Source: Variovorax saccharolyticus (GTDB lineage: Bacteria > Pseudomonadota > Gammaproteobacteria > Burkholderiales > Burkholderiaceae_C). Taken from it: 64,000 nucleotides of DNA. Shown one piece after another: positions 1-9,850 of the stretch (the first letter of the stretch is position 1; the number at the start of each line of letters is the position of its first letter). The DNA is taken from assembly GCF_030316765.1 (NCBI RefSeq), contig NZ_JASZYT010000002.1, positions 1-64,000 on the forward strand, in the 5' to 3' direction. The notes beneath the pieces are model-generated. The model was not told the DNA's origin. It saw only the letters and a program-made list of their open reading frames with translations, and ran no database searches. Both the position numbers and the translations under genes were made by a program.

Positions 1-1
1 C

Positions 2-112
2 TTCAACCTGGTCGCCAGCCCCGGCGTGGACATCAACGGCGTCACCTTCGGCCAGACCACCTTCTCGCCCAACAAGACCCGCTTCATCCTGATGCTGACC
101 AAGACGCTGTAA
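2..112 (+). CDS. C-terminal end of an outer-membrane protein, probably TorF-type putative porin (5' end outside window)
   Basis: Only the last 36 codons are present, ending in TAA. The tail alternates polar and hydrophobic residues and finishes with FILMLTKTL, which suits a last beta strand of an outer-membrane barrel. In Burkholderiales a TorF-family putative porin (the gcw_chp family) commonly lies directly before glnK-amtB, so the position supports this identity. It lies 57 bp before glnK on the same strand. The family call rests on context and a short tail, so it is tentative. Confidence 0.5.
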   Translation, partial: FNLVASPGVDINGVTFGQTTFSPNKTRFILMLTKTL

Positions 113-508
<396 letters not shown>

Positions 509-536
509 CACGCAAGGCACGAAAGTAAAAACCGAA

Positions 537-2051
537 ATGAAAAAATTCCTTGTCTCACTCGCGCTGGGCCTGAGCCTGCTCGGCGCCGGTACCTCCGGCT
601 TCGCGCAGGCGCCCGCCGCACCCGCGGCTGAAGCCTCGGCGCCCGCCGCCGCACCGGCCGCGCCCGCCGCGGCCGCACCTGCGGCCGCCGCGCCCGCCGA
701 TGCGGCCGCTGCCGCCCCGGCACCCTCGTTCAACAAGGGCGACACCGCCTGGATGATGGTCTCGACGCTTCTCGTGATCATGATGACCATTCCCGGCCTG
801 GCGCTGTTCTACGGCGGCCTGGTGCGCAGCAAGAACATGCTGTCGGTGCTGATGCAGGTGATGGTCACGTTCTCGATGATCGTCGTGCTGTGGCTGATCT
901 ACGGCTACAGCCTGGCCTTCACCGAGGGGAACGCCTTCATAGGCGGCTTCGACCGGCTCTTCATGAAGGGGATCTTCGATCCGGCCACCGGCGTGTTCGC
1001 ACCCGGCGCGACCTTCAGCAAGGGCGTCTACATCCCCGAACTGCTGTTCGCCGCCTTCCAGGCCACCTTCGCCGGCATCACCTGCTGCCTGATCGTCGGC
1101 GCCTTCGCCGAGCGCATCAAGTTCTCGGCCGTGCTGCTGTTCATGGTGATCTGGTTCACCTTCAGCTATGCGCCGATCGCGCACATGGTCTGGTTCTGGA
1201 TGGGCCCGGACGCCTACACCACCAAGGAAGTGGTCGACGGCCTGAACGACAAGGCCGGCCTGATCTGGCAATGGGGCGCGCTCGACTTCGCGGGCGGCAC
1301 CGTGGTGCACATCAACGCGGCCGTCGCCGGTCTCGTGGGTGCCTACCTGGTCGGCAAGCGCATCGGCTACGGCAAGGAGTCGTTCACGCCGCACTCGCTG
1401 ACGCTCACCATGGTCGGCGCCTCGCTGCTGTGGGTCGGCTGGTTCGGCTTCAACGCCGGCTCCGCCCTCGAAGCCGGCACCAGCGCCGTGCTGGCCTTCA
1501 TGAACACCTTCTCGGCCACCGCCGCCGCCGTGCTCGCATGGTCCATCGGTGAAGCGCTGATGCGCGGCAAGGCCTCGATGCTGGGTGCCGCTTCCGGCGC
1601 CGTCGCCGGCCTGGTGGCGATCACCCCGGCCGCCGGCAACGTCGGCCTGATGGGCGCGATCATCATCGGCTTCGTCGCCGGCTTCGCCTGCCTCTGGGGC
1701 GTCAACGGCCTCAAGCGCATGCTCGGTGCGGACGACTCGCTGGACGTCTTCGGCGTCCACGGCGTCGGCGGCATCGTCGGCGCGCTGCTGACCGGCGTGT
1801 TCAACACCCAGGCGCTGGGCGGCCCCGGCCTGGTGGGCGACTGGGTCACGGCGGGCATCGTCTCCAACGGCATCGGCGCCCAGGTCTGGATCCAGCTCAA
1901 GGCCGTCGTGCTGACGGTCGTCTGGTCCGCCGTGGTGGCGTTCATCGCCTTCAAGATCGCCGACCTGACCATCGGTCTGCGGGTGTCGGAAGAAGAAGAG
2001 CGCGAAGGCCTCGACATCTCTTCCCACGGCGAAACCGCCTACAACCGCTAG
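537..2051 (+). CDS. amtB: Ammonium transporter
   Basis: The predicted product has 504 residues. It begins with a signal peptide (about residues 1-24, ending FAQ), continues with an Ala/Pro-rich linker (about 25-64), then carries a complete Amt/Mep/Rh domain of about eleven membrane segments. Conserved channel motifs are visible: FYGGLVRSKN early, and the two pore-histidine regions GGTVVHINAAVAGL and DVFGVHGVGGIVG. An in-frame ATG at 483 would overlap glnK and add a polar leader, so the ATG at 537, which starts a clean signal peptide, is chosen. It forms an operon with glnK and mediates inner-membrane ammonium uptake when nitrogen is limiting. The long low-complexity linker is a feature of some proteobacterial AmtB proteins. 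Confidence 0.94.
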   Translation: MKKFLVSLALGLSLLGAGTSGFAQAPAAPAAEASAPAAAPAAPAAAAPAAAAPADAAAAAPAPSFNKGDTAWMMVSTLLVIMMTIPGLALFYGGLVRSKNMLSVLMQVMVTFSMIVVLWLIYGYSLAFTEGNAFIGGFDRLFMKGIFDPATGVFAPGATFSKGVYIPELLFAAFQATFAGITCCLIVGAFAERIKFSAVLLFMVIWFTFSYAPIAHMVWFWMGPDAYTTKEVVDGLNDKAGLIWQWGALDFAGGTVVHINAAVAGLVGAYLVGKRIGYGKESFTPHSLTLTMVGASLLWVGWFGFNAGSALEAGTSAVLAFMNTFSATAAAVLAWSIGEALMRGKASMLGAASGAVAGLVAITPAAGNVGLMGAIIIGFVAGFACLWGVNGLKRMLGADDSLDVFGVHGVGGIVGALLTGVFNTQALGGPGLVGDWVTAGIVSNGIGAQVWIQLKAVVLTVVWSAVVAFIAFKIADLTIGLRVSEEEEREGLDISSHGETAYNR

Positions 2052-2197
2052 AGGCTGTTGCTCGCCCCCAGGTTGCCCGGCACTTCGTGTCCGGGCGCCC
2101 ACCCCCTACCGGGGGCAACACCAGCGGACCGGCAAAGCCGGATCCGCGGTGTTTCACCGACGGGCCTGGCTGCGCCGGCCTCGCTTCACCCGACCAG

Positions 2198-2226
2198 GAG
2201 CCCCGCTTGCGGGGCTCTTGGTTTTG
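2198..2226 (+). terminator. Rho-independent terminator after amtB
   Basis: A perfect G+C-rich stem, GAGCCCC (2198-2204) paired with GGGGCTC (2211-2217) and extendable by GC/GC to 9 bp, is followed by TTGGTTTTGG. It is about 150 bp after the amtB stop and just before the promoter of the lactonase gene. It closes the glnK-amtB transcript. Confidence 0.75.
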
Positions 2227-2242
2227 GGGCGTCGGGGGCGCG

Positions 2243-2257
2243 CATAATTTTCTGATG
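2243..2257 (+). promoter_or_regulatory. -10 element next to a start codon (possible leaderless mRNA)
   Basis: CATAAT at 2243-2248 matches a sigma-70 -10 element and ends 6 nt before the ATG at 2255. Transcription would therefore begin at or next to the start codon. No Shine-Dalgarno sequence is visible before this ATG. No clear -35 element is seen at the right spacing. Confidence 0.4.
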
Positions 2258-3178
2258 TGGACCACTCTCGATGACAGCCTCTGCCAGCTCGGCGAGTCGC
2301 CGTTCTGGCATCCGGGCGAACGCTCGCTCTACTGGCTCGACATCCCCGGCCGCGCGGTGCTGCGCACGCGCGGCGAGATCGACCACCAGCCCACGGTCGA
2401 GCGCTGGAACCTGCCGACCGAACCCGGCTGCATGGCGCCGGCGCGGCGCGGCGGGCTGGTGATCGCGCTGCGCGACGGCGTCTACCGCGCCGCCGGCTGG
2501 GGCGCGGCACTGAAGCCGCTGGCGACCGTCGACCACGACATCCGCACCATGCGCTTCAACGACGGCAAGTGCGACGCGATGGGCCGCTTCTGGGCCGGCA
2601 CCATCAACGAGGCCAAGGACCGGGCCAACGCAGCGCTCTATTGCCTCGATGCCCGCGGCGGCCGGGCACCGACGCTGGTGCAGAAGGCGAACCAGGCCAC
2701 CACCGCCAACGGACTGGCCTTCGCGCCCGACGACGCCACCGTCTACTGGGCCGATACCGCTGCCCACAAGGTGCGTGCCTGGGCCTGGGCCGCGGGCGTC
2801 AACACCCTGTCGCGCGAGCGCGTCTTCCAGCAGTTCGGGGACAAGCCCGCGGGCTGGACGCCGGCTTCGCCGCAGCGCTACGAAGGCCGGCCCGACGGCG
2901 CCACGATCGATGCCGACGGCCACTACTGGGTGTCGATGTTCGAGGGCGGCCAGCTGCTGCGCTTCGCCCCTTCGGGGGAGCGGGTGGCGACACTGCCGAC
3001 GCCGGTCCAGTGCCCGACCATGCCCTGCTTCGGCGGCGACGACCTCAGGACGCTGTTCGTCACCAGCGCCCGCCGCGGCCGGCCCGAGGCCGAACTCGAG
3101 GAGCGGCCGGCGTCGGGCTCGGTGATCCGGATCCGCGTCGACACCCCCGGCCTGCCGGTGGCCTTCTTCGAGGACTGA
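2255..3178 (+). CDS. SMP-30/gluconolactonase family protein
   Basis: The 307-residue product is a full-length six-bladed beta-propeller of the SMP-30/regucalcin/gluconolactonase family. These metal-dependent enzymes hydrolyse sugar lactones or related esters in the cytoplasm. Family metal-site residues are recognisable: a Glu near residue 14 in GESPFWHPG, the Asn region RFNDGKCDAMGRFWAG, TANGLAF, and the Asp of PDGATIDADGHYW. The ATG at 2255 starts the conserved domain directly; an upstream in-frame ATG would run through the terminator. A LysR gene follows after 9 bp and the lactate/glycolate genes come next, so it may serve sugar-acid use. The true substrate cannot be read from sequence. Confidence 0.85.
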   Translation: MWTTLDDSLCQLGESPFWHPGERSLYWLDIPGRAVLRTRGEIDHQPTVERWNLPTEPGCMAPARRGGLVIALRDGVYRAAGWGAALKPLATVDHDIRTMRFNDGKCDAMGRFWAGTINEAKDRANAALYCLDARGGRAPTLVQKANQATTANGLAFAPDDATVYWADTAAHKVRAWAWAAGVNTLSRERVFQQFGDKPAGWTPASPQRYEGRPDGATIDADGHYWVSMFEGGQLLRFAPSGERVATLPTPVQCPTMPCFGGDDLRTLFVTSARRGRPEAELEERPASGSVIRIRVDTPGLPVAFFED

Positions 3179-3187
3179 GCGCCGCGC

Positions 3188-4069
3188 ATGGCCCTCCAGC
3201 ACATTCCGCCGATCCAGTGCCTGCTGACCTTCGAGGCGGTGGCCCGGCTGCGCCATGCGGGCCGGGCGGCGGACGAGCTCTGCGTCACGCCCAGCGCGGT
3301 GAGCCATCGCATCCGGCAGCTCGAGTCGCACGTGGGCCTCAAGCTCTTCGGCCGCGGCGACTTCAGCCTGACCGCCGACGGCGCGGCCTACCTCGTCAAC
3401 GTGCGCGCCGGGCTGGCCGCGCTGCAGGCGGTGCCGAACGGCGACGCCTCGCCGCGCGCGACGCGGCTGCGGCTGGCGGTCACGCCGACCTTCAGCCGCC
3501 AGTTCCTGATGCCGCGGCTCGAGCTGTTCCGCAACATCTACCCGGACGTCGACCTGGTGCTGCAGGTGTCGATCCCGCTGCTCGACGTCACGGCCGAGCA
3601 GGCCGACCTCGAGGTGCGCTACGGCCCCGGCGCCTATGCCGACTGCGAGAGCCGGCTGCTGCTCGAGGAGACGGTGGTGCCGGCCTGCAGCCCGAGCTAC
3701 CTGAACGAGTTCGGTCCCTTCAACGGTTTCCGCACCGATGCCGAGATCGCCAATGCGCGGCTGATCCGCAGCCCGCTGGAGCCCTGGAGCACCTGGTTCG
3801 CCAGCTGCGGGCTGGACCATCCCGAGCCTCAGCTCGGCTCGCAGTTCAACGACCTCGGGCTGGTCTACGATGCCGCGGCCAGCGGCTTCGGCGTCGCCCT
3901 GGTGCGGCAGAAGCTGGGCGCGCAGTGGCTCGAGTCCGGCCGGCTGGTGCCGCTGTCTGACCGTCCCGTGCCATCGCCGCACCGCCACTACGTCTGCTGG
4001 CAGCCCGGCACGCTCGATCGCTGGGAGTGCGAGGCCTTTGCCGAGTGGTTGGTGGAAACCCTGAGCTAG
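3188..4069 (+). CDS. LysR-family transcriptional regulator, GcvA-like
   Basis: The 293-residue product has an N-terminal winged helix-turn-helix (about residues 5-65; CVTPSAVSHRIRQLESHVG is the recognition region) and a LysR effector-binding domain after about residue 90. The sequence FLMPRLELFRNIYPDVDL starts the periplasmic-binding-like fold typical of GcvA relatives. It lies 9 bp downstream of the SMP-30 gene in the same orientation, which suggests co-transcription. lldP-glcDEF begins 104 bp downstream, also on this strand. It may control the lactonase, the permease/oxidase genes or both; the effector is unknown. Confidence 0.85.
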   Translation: MALQHIPPIQCLLTFEAVARLRHAGRAADELCVTPSAVSHRIRQLESHVGLKLFGRGDFSLTADGAAYLVNVRAGLAALQAVPNGDASPRATRLRLAVTPTFSRQFLMPRLELFRNIYPDVDLVLQVSIPLLDVTAEQADLEVRYGPGAYADCESRLLLEETVVPACSPSYLNEFGPFNGFRTDAEIANARLIRSPLEPWSTWFASCGLDHPEPQLGSQFNDLGLVYDAAASGFGVALVRQKLGAQWLESGRLVPLSDRPVPSPHRHYVCWQPGTLDRWECEAFAEWLVETLS

Positions 4070-4173
4070 TTCGAGCAAATTTCAAGGCGGCCGCGAAAAA
4101 CCTTCAACTCGGCAAGGCCTTGGGTCCTTAAAGTTCGGTCCAGAAACGAGACACAACTTCTGGGAGAACCGCC

Positions 4174-5835
4174 ATGAGCTGGCAGCAAATCTACGATCCC
4201 TTCGGCAACATGATCATCTCCACCGCGCTGGCCGCGATACCGGTGGTGGTGATGCTGGCGGCCCTGGGCTTCTTTCACATCAAGGCCCACATCGCCGCCG
4301 GCATGGGCCTGCTGGCGGCGATCGCCGTCGCGGTGTTCGCCTACGGCATGCCGGCCGACATGGCCGGCCGCGCGGCGTTGTTCGGCGGCTTCACCGGCCT
4401 GCTGCCGATCGGCTGGATCGTGCTCAACATCATCTTCCTGCAGCAGCTCGCCGAGCAGAACGGCAGCTTCAAGGTGCTTCAGGATTCGCTCTCGGGCATC
4501 ACCGAAGACCGCCGCATCCAGCTGCTGCTGATCGCCTTCTGCTTCGGCGCCTTCTTCGAAGGCGCCGCCGGCTTCGGCACGCCGGTCGCGGTCACGGCCG
4601 GCATCCTGATCGGCCTGGGCTTCTCGCCGCTGGCCGCCTCGGGCCTGAGCCTGATCGCCAACACCGCGCCGGTGGCCTTCGGCGCGCTCGGCACGCCGGT
4701 CATCACGCTGGCCAAGGTGCACGGCTACGACCTGATGGAGGTCACGGCGATGATCGGCCGCCAGCTGCCCTTCTTCTCGCTGCTGGTGCCGTTCTGGCTG
4801 ATCTGGGCCTTTGCCGGGCGCAAGGCGATGATGGAGATCTGGCCGGCCATCCTCGTGACCGGCGTGTCCTTCGCGGTGCCCCAGTACCTGGTGTCGAACT
4901 TCATCGGCCCCGAGCTGGTCGACATCATCGCGGCGATCGTCTCGATGGTCAGCCTGGTGCTGTTCCTGCGCGTCTGGCAGCCGCGCAAGATCTGGCATTC
5001 GCCGTCGCTCAAGGGCCACGACGTCAGCGCCCACGAGGCCAAGCCGCCGCAGCCGCTGGTGACCCACAGCCGGGCCGCGCTGGTGCGGGCCTGGATGCCC
5101 TGGCTGATCCTGTCGGTGTTCGTCTTCATCTGGGGCCTGCCGGCGGTCAAGAACGCGCTCAACGGCATCTTCGCGCCGTCGTTCCCGATGCCCGGCCTGC
5201 ACAACCTGATCGAGAAGGTGCCGCCCGTGGTGCCCGTGCCGCACAAGGAAGCGGCGGTCTACGTGCTCAACCTGCTGTCGGCCACCGGCACCGGCATCCT
5301 GCTGGCGGCGATCGTCAGCGCGCTGTTCATGCGCTACAGCCCGGTCGAGATCGTGCGCACCTTCTTCCGCACGCTGTGGCTGGTGCGCTATTCGCTGCTC
5401 ACCATCGTGCTGATGCTGGCGCTCGGCACGCTCACGCGCTTCTCGGGCACCGACACCACGCTGGGTCTGGCCTTCGCCAACACCGGCGCCTTCTATCCCT
5501 TCTTCGGCACCTTGATGGGCTGGATCGGCGTTGCCATGACCGGCTCCGACACCGCATCGAACGTGCTGTTCGGCGGCATGCAGAAGGTCGCGGCCGAGCA
5601 GCTCGGCCTGTCGCCCAACCTGATGGGCGCGGCCAACAGCTCGGGCGGCGTGATGGGCAAGATGATCGATGCGCAGTCGATCGTGGTGGCCTCCACCGCC
5701 ACCCGCTGGTTCAACCACGAAGGCGACATCCTGCGCTTCGTGTTCTTCCACTCGATCGCGCTGGCTTGCCTGGTCGGCCTGTACGTGACACTCCAGGCCT
5801 ACGTCTGGCCATTCACACTGATGGTCGTCCGCTGA
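4174..5835 (+). CDS. lldP: L-lactate permease family transporter (lactate/glycolate)
   Basis: At 553 residues this matches the usual LldP/GlcA length. It has 12 or more hydrophobic segments and the family blocks GAFFEGAAGFGTPVAV and FGALGTPVITL near the first third, with SGTDTTLGLAFANTG and NSSGGVMGKMID near the end. The family imports L- and D-lactate and glycolate with protons across the inner membrane. GGGAG lies about 8 nt before the ATG. The gene is followed after 10 bp by glcD, so glycolate is a likely substrate and glcA an equally reasonable name. Confidence 0.9.
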   Translation: MSWQQIYDPFGNMIISTALAAIPVVVMLAALGFFHIKAHIAAGMGLLAAIAVAVFAYGMPADMAGRAALFGGFTGLLPIGWIVLNIIFLQQLAEQNGSFKVLQDSLSGITEDRRIQLLLIAFCFGAFFEGAAGFGTPVAVTAGILIGLGFSPLAASGLSLIANTAPVAFGALGTPVITLAKVHGYDLMEVTAMIGRQLPFFSLLVPFWLIWAFAGRKAMMEIWPAILVTGVSFAVPQYLVSNFIGPELVDIIAAIVSMVSLVLFLRVWQPRKIWHSPSLKGHDVSAHEAKPPQPLVTHSRAALVRAWMPWLILSVFVFIWGLPAVKNALNGIFAPSFPMPGLHNLIEKVPPVVPVPHKEAAVYVLNLLSATGTGILLAAIVSALFMRYSPVEIVRTFFRTLWLVRYSLLTIVLMLALGTLTRFSGTDTTLGLAFANTGAFYPFFGTLMGWIGVAMTGSDTASNVLFGGMQKVAAEQLGLSPNLMGAANSSGGVMGKMIDAQSIVVASTATRWFNHEGDILRFVFFHSIALACLVGLYVTLQAYVWPFTLMVVR

Positions 5836-5845
5836 AGGAGTCCAC

Positions 5846-7351
5846 ATGAACGCGCCGCTCGCCTCCGCCGAACAGGCTTCGCTGTCGGCATCGACCCGCC
5901 AGGCCCAGGTGGTGCAGGCGCTGCAGCCGCACCTGCCGGCCCATGCGCTGATCTGGCATGCCGAAGACACCGTGCCCTACGAATGCGACGGCCTCACGGC
6001 CTACCGCCAGCGCCCGCTGGTGGTGGCGCTGCCCGAGACCGAGGCGCAGGTGTCGGCGGTGCTCAAGGCCTGCCACGGCCTCGGCGTGCCGGTGGTGGCG
6101 CGCGGCGCGGGCACCGGGCTTTCGGGGGGCGCGATGCCGCACGCGATGGGTGTCACGATGTCGCTCGCCAAGTTCAACCGGATCCTGAAGATCGACCCGG
6201 TGAGCCGCACCGCGGTCGTGCAGTGCGGCGTGCGCAACCTCGCGATCAGCGAGGCGGCGGCGCCCTTCAACCTCTACTACGCGCCGGACCCGTCGAGCCA
6301 GATCGCCTGCACCATCGGCGGCAACGTGGCCGAGAACTCGGGCGGCGTGCACTGCCTCAAGTACGGGCTCACCCTGCACAACGTGCTTCGGGTGCGCGGC
6401 TTCACGGCCGAGGGCGAGCCGATCGAATTCGGCGGCGAGGCGCTCGACTGCGCCGGCCTCGACCTGCTGGCGCTGGTGATCGGCAGCGAGGGCATGCTGG
6501 CCGTGACCACCGAGGTCACGGTCAAGCTGGTGCCCAAGCCGCAGCTGGCACGCTGCATCATGGCCAGCTTCGACGATGTCCGGAAAGCCGGCGACGCGGT
6601 CGCCGCGGTGATCGCCGCCGGCATCATCCCGGCCGGCCTCGAGATGATGGACAAGCCCATGACCGCCGCGGTCGAGGACTTCGTGCGCGCCGGCTACGAC
6701 CTCGAGGCCGCGGCGATCCTGCTGTGCGAATCCGACGGCACCTCCGAGGAGGTCGAGGAAGAGATCGGCCGCATGACCGAGGTGCTGCGCGGCTGCGGCG
6801 CCACCGCGATCGCGGTGAGCCAGAACGAGGACGAGCGGCTCAAGTTCTGGAGCGGCCGCAAGAACGCCTTCCCGGCCTCCGGGCGCATCAGCCCCGACTA
6901 CATGTGCCTCGATTCGACCATCCCGCGCAAGCGGCTGGCCGACATCCTGCTGGCGATCCAGGAGATGGAGAAGAAGTACCGGCTGCGCTGCTGCAACGTG
7001 TTCCACGCCGGCGATGGCAACCTGCATCCGCTGGTGCTGTTCGACGCCAACGATCCCGACGAGCTGCACCGCTGCGAACTCTTCGGCGCCGACATCCTCG
7101 AGACCAGCGTCGCGATGGGCGGCACCGTGTCGGGCGAGCACGGCGTCGGCGTCGAGAAGCTCAACAGCATGTGCGTGCAGTTCACCGCGGCCGAGAACGA
7201 GCAGATGTTCGGCGTCAAGCGGGCCTTCGATCCGGCCGGCGGGCTGAACCCCGGCAAGGTGATCCCGACGCTCTCGCGCTGCGCCGAGTACGGCAAGCAG
7301 GTGTTCCGGGCCGGGCAGGCGATGCCTTTTGCGGAACTGCCGAGATTCTGA
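5846..7351 (+). CDS. glcD: Glycolate oxidase, FAD-linked subunit GlcD
   Basis: The 501-residue product is a PCMH-type FAD enzyme. The FAD-binding signature VVARGAGTGLSGGA is at about residues 88-101 and IGGNVAENSGG lies further on; the C-terminal cap carries FHAGDGNLHPLV and GEHGVGVEK. In complex with GlcE and GlcF it oxidises glycolate to glyoxylate and passes electrons to the membrane quinone pool. AAGGAG precedes the ATG by about 7 nt. The order lldP-glcD-glcE-glcF supports this over a D-lactate dehydrogenase. Confidence 0.92.
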   Translation: MNAPLASAEQASLSASTRQAQVVQALQPHLPAHALIWHAEDTVPYECDGLTAYRQRPLVVALPETEAQVSAVLKACHGLGVPVVARGAGTGLSGGAMPHAMGVTMSLAKFNRILKIDPVSRTAVVQCGVRNLAISEAAAPFNLYYAPDPSSQIACTIGGNVAENSGGVHCLKYGLTLHNVLRVRGFTAEGEPIEFGGEALDCAGLDLLALVIGSEGMLAVTTEVTVKLVPKPQLARCIMASFDDVRKAGDAVAAVIAAGIIPAGLEMMDKPMTAAVEDFVRAGYDLEAAAILLCESDGTSEEVEEEIGRMTEVLRGCGATAIAVSQNEDERLKFWSGRKNAFPASGRISPDYMCLDSTIPRKRLADILLAIQEMEKKYRLRCCNVFHAGDGNLHPLVLFDANDPDELHRCELFGADILETSVAMGGTVSGEHGVGVEKLNSMCVQFTAAENEQMFGVKRAFDPAGGLNPGKVIPTLSRCAEYGKQVFRAGQAMPFAELPRF

Positions 7352-7421
7352 ATACCTCGCGGGACAGATCAAGAAACTGCGCAGCAGTTTTTGCTCTGTC
7401 CCCAACCGACTAGAAGAAACG

Positions 7422-8528
7422 ATGGAACCCACGGCCCTCACCGACATCGCCGACCGCATCCGTGCCGCCGCCGCCGACCGCGCGACGCTCAGCATCCGCG
7501 GCGGCAACACCAAGGCCTTCTACGGCGAGCCGGCGCGCGGCGAGCTGCTCGATACCCGTGCGCTGTCCGGCGTCACCAGCTACGAGCCCAGCGAACTGGT
7601 CGTCACGGTGCGCGCCGGCACGCCGCTGGCCGAACTCGAGGCGCTGCTGGCCGGGAAGGGCCAGTGCCTGCCTTTCGAGCCGCCGCGCTTCGCACCCGGC
7701 GCAACGGTCGGCGGCATGATCGCCGCCGGTCTCAGCGGGCCGGCCCGCGCCAGCGTCGGCTCGGTGCGCGACTACCTGCTCGGCATCACGCTGGTCAACG
7801 GCCGAGGCGAAGTGCTCACTTTCGGCGGCCAGGTGATGAAGAACGTCGCCGGCTACGACGTCTCGCGCGTGCTGGCCGGATCGATGGGCGCTCTCGGGCT
7901 GATTGCCGAGGCCAGCCTCAAGGTGCTGCCGCTGGCGCCGGCCGAGGCCACGCTGGACTTCGCCTGCAGCCAAGCCGATGCGCTGCGCCTGCTCAACGAA
8001 TGGGGCGGCCGGCCGTTGCCGCTCAACGCCAGCGCCTGGCACGAACGCGAAGGCCGGGGCGTGCTGTCGCTGCGCCTGCGCGGCGCGGTGGCGGCGGTCG
8101 AGGCCGCGTGCGCGCAGCTGGGCGGCGAGCGGCAGGACGCGCAGCAGGCCGCCGCCGGCTGGCAGTCGCTGCGCGACCAGCAGCATCCGTGGTTCGGCGC
8201 CCGAGAGGGCGCGCGCGCACTGTGGCGGCTCTCGGTGCCGCAGACCGCGCCGGTGCTCGAGCTCGACGGCGCGCCGCTGGTCGAGTGGCATGGCGGCCAG
8301 CGCTGGGTCCTGGCCGGGCCCGGCGACTCGCAGCGCGTGCGGGCCGCGGCCCGCGCCGCCGGCGGCCACGCCACGCTCTGGCGGCCCGCGGCCGGAGCCC
8401 GCCACGAAGCCCGCTTCGACACCCTGAGCGCGCCGGTCGCGCGCATCCACCGTGCGCTCATGAACGAGTTCGACCCCCACGCCGTCTTCGATCGAGAACG
8501 GCTCCTTCCCGCCCAACCCGCGCACTGA
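7422..8528 (+). CDS. glcE: Glycolate oxidase, FAD-binding subunit GlcE
   Basis: The 368-residue product is a shorter PCMH FAD-binding protein, similar in length to E. coli GlcE (350). The FAD region includes LSIRGGNTKAFYG, PPRFAPGATVGGMIAAGLSGP and GQVMKNVAGYDVSRVLAGSMG. GlcE works with GlcD and GlcF in the membrane-associated glycolate oxidase. A longer in-frame reading begins at 7329 and overlaps glcD; the ATG at 7422, preceded by AGAAG, starts the conserved protein and is preferred. glcF follows 10 bp after the stop. Confidence 0.9.
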   Translation: MEPTALTDIADRIRAAAADRATLSIRGGNTKAFYGEPARGELLDTRALSGVTSYEPSELVVTVRAGTPLAELEALLAGKGQCLPFEPPRFAPGATVGGMIAAGLSGPARASVGSVRDYLLGITLVNGRGEVLTFGGQVMKNVAGYDVSRVLAGSMGALGLIAEASLKVLPLAPAEATLDFACSQADALRLLNEWGGRPLPLNASAWHEREGRGVLSLRLRGAVAAVEAACAQLGGERQDAQQAAAGWQSLRDQQHPWFGAREGARALWRLSVPQTAPVLELDGAPLVEWHGGQRWVLAGPGDSQRVRAAARAAGGHATLWRPAAGARHEARFDTLSAPVARIHRALMNEFDPHAVFDRERLLPAQPAH

Positions 8529-8538
8529 GTAGCACCGC

Positions 8539-9765
8539 ATGCAAACCGAACTCGCTCCCGAATTCCAGGGCACCACCGATGGCCGCGAGGCCGAGGCGAT
8601 CCTGCGCAAGTGCGTGCACTGCGGCTTCTGCACCGCCACCTGCCCGACCTACCAGCTGCTCGGCGACGAGCTCGACGGCCCGCGCGGGCGCATCTACCTG
8701 ATCAAGCAGGTGCTCGAAGGCAAGACGCCGACGCGCAGCACGCAGCTGCACCTCGACCGCTGCCTGACCTGCCGCAACTGCGAGAGCACCTGCCCGAGCG
8801 GCGTGCAGTACGGCAATCTGGTCGACATCGGCCGCAAGATCGTCGACCAGAAGGTGCCGCGGCCGGCGATGGAGAACGCGCTGCGCTGGACCCTCAAGGA
8901 GGGGCTGCCTTCGCCGCTGTTCGCGCCCGCGATGAAGCTGGGCCAGTCGGTGCGCGGTCTGCTGCCGGCCAAGCTCAGGGCCAAGGTGCCGGCGCCGCAG
9001 CCGGCGGGCGCCTGGCCCCGGCGCGCGCACGTGCGCAAGATGCTGATGCTGGCCGGCTGCGTGCAGCCGTCGATGGCGCCCAACATCAACAGCGCGACCG
9101 CCCGCGTGCTCGACGCCGCCGGAATCCAGCCTGTGATCGCGAAGAACGCCGGCTGCTGCGGCGCCGTGAAGTTCCACCTCAACGACCAGGACGGCGGCCG
9201 CGCGCAGATGCGCGCCAACATCGATGCCTGGTGGCCGCAGGTCGAGGCCGGCGCGGTGGAGGCGATCGTCATGAACGCTTCGGGCTGCGGCGTGACGGTG
9301 CGCGAGTACGGCCACATCCTCAAGGACGATCCGGCCTATGCCGCCAAGGCCGAACGCATCAGCGCGCTGACCCGCGACCTGAGCGAGCTGCTGCCCGAAC
9401 TGGTGCCGTTGCTGAAGGGGCGCGTGAAGGCGCCCGCCGGCCTGGTCGCCTACCACCCGCCGTGCACGCTGCAGCACGGCCAGAAGCTGCGCGGCGGGGT
9501 CGAGGTCAACCTGCGCGCGCTCGGCTTCGACATCCGGGTGGCGGGCAGCGAGTCGCACCTGTGCTGCGGCTCGGCCGGCACCTATTCGGTGCTGCAGCCC
9601 GAGCTGGCCTATCCGCTGCGCGATCGCAAGCTGGGCCACCTGAACCAGCTGCAGCCGAGCGCCATCGTGTCGGCCAACATCGGCTGCATCACCCACCTGC
9701 AGAGCGGCACGCAGACGCCCGTGCGGCACTGGGTCGAGCTGCTCGACGCCGCACTGGCGGACTGA
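8539..9765 (+). CDS. glcF: Glycolate oxidase, iron-sulfur subunit GlcF
   Basis: The 408-residue product has two 4Fe-4S clusters at its N-terminus: CVHCGFCTATCP (Cys25, 28, 31, 35) and CLTCRNCESTCP at about residues 75-86. Two cysteine-rich CCG domains follow, with CCGAVKFHL near residue 210 and CCGSAGTYSVL near 345. It accepts electrons from the flavin subunits GlcD and GlcE and delivers them to quinone. It is the last gene of the lldP-glcDEF run. Confidence 0.93.
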   Translation: MQTELAPEFQGTTDGREAEAILRKCVHCGFCTATCPTYQLLGDELDGPRGRIYLIKQVLEGKTPTRSTQLHLDRCLTCRNCESTCPSGVQYGNLVDIGRKIVDQKVPRPAMENALRWTLKEGLPSPLFAPAMKLGQSVRGLLPAKLRAKVPAPQPAGAWPRRAHVRKMLMLAGCVQPSMAPNINSATARVLDAAGIQPVIAKNAGCCGAVKFHLNDQDGGRAQMRANIDAWWPQVEAGAVEAIVMNASGCGVTVREYGHILKDDPAYAAKAERISALTRDLSELLPELVPLLKGRVKAPAGLVAYHPPCTLQHGQKLRGGVEVNLRALGFDIRVAGSESHLCCGSAGTYSVLQPELAYPLRDRKLGHLNQLQPSAIVSANIGCITHLQSGTQTPVRHWVELLDAALAD

Positions 9766-9850
9766 TCGGACAGCGTCCGGGGTTCTGGTCCGACGCCCGG
9801 CGCGACGGCGCCGCGCCAGCATGCAGGCGTGTTCCTACCGGGAGACTCTC

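Noticed and set aside
555..2102. A 515-codon minus-strand frame opposite amtB
   Set aside because: Antisense to amtB with His/Asp-rich unnatural composition.
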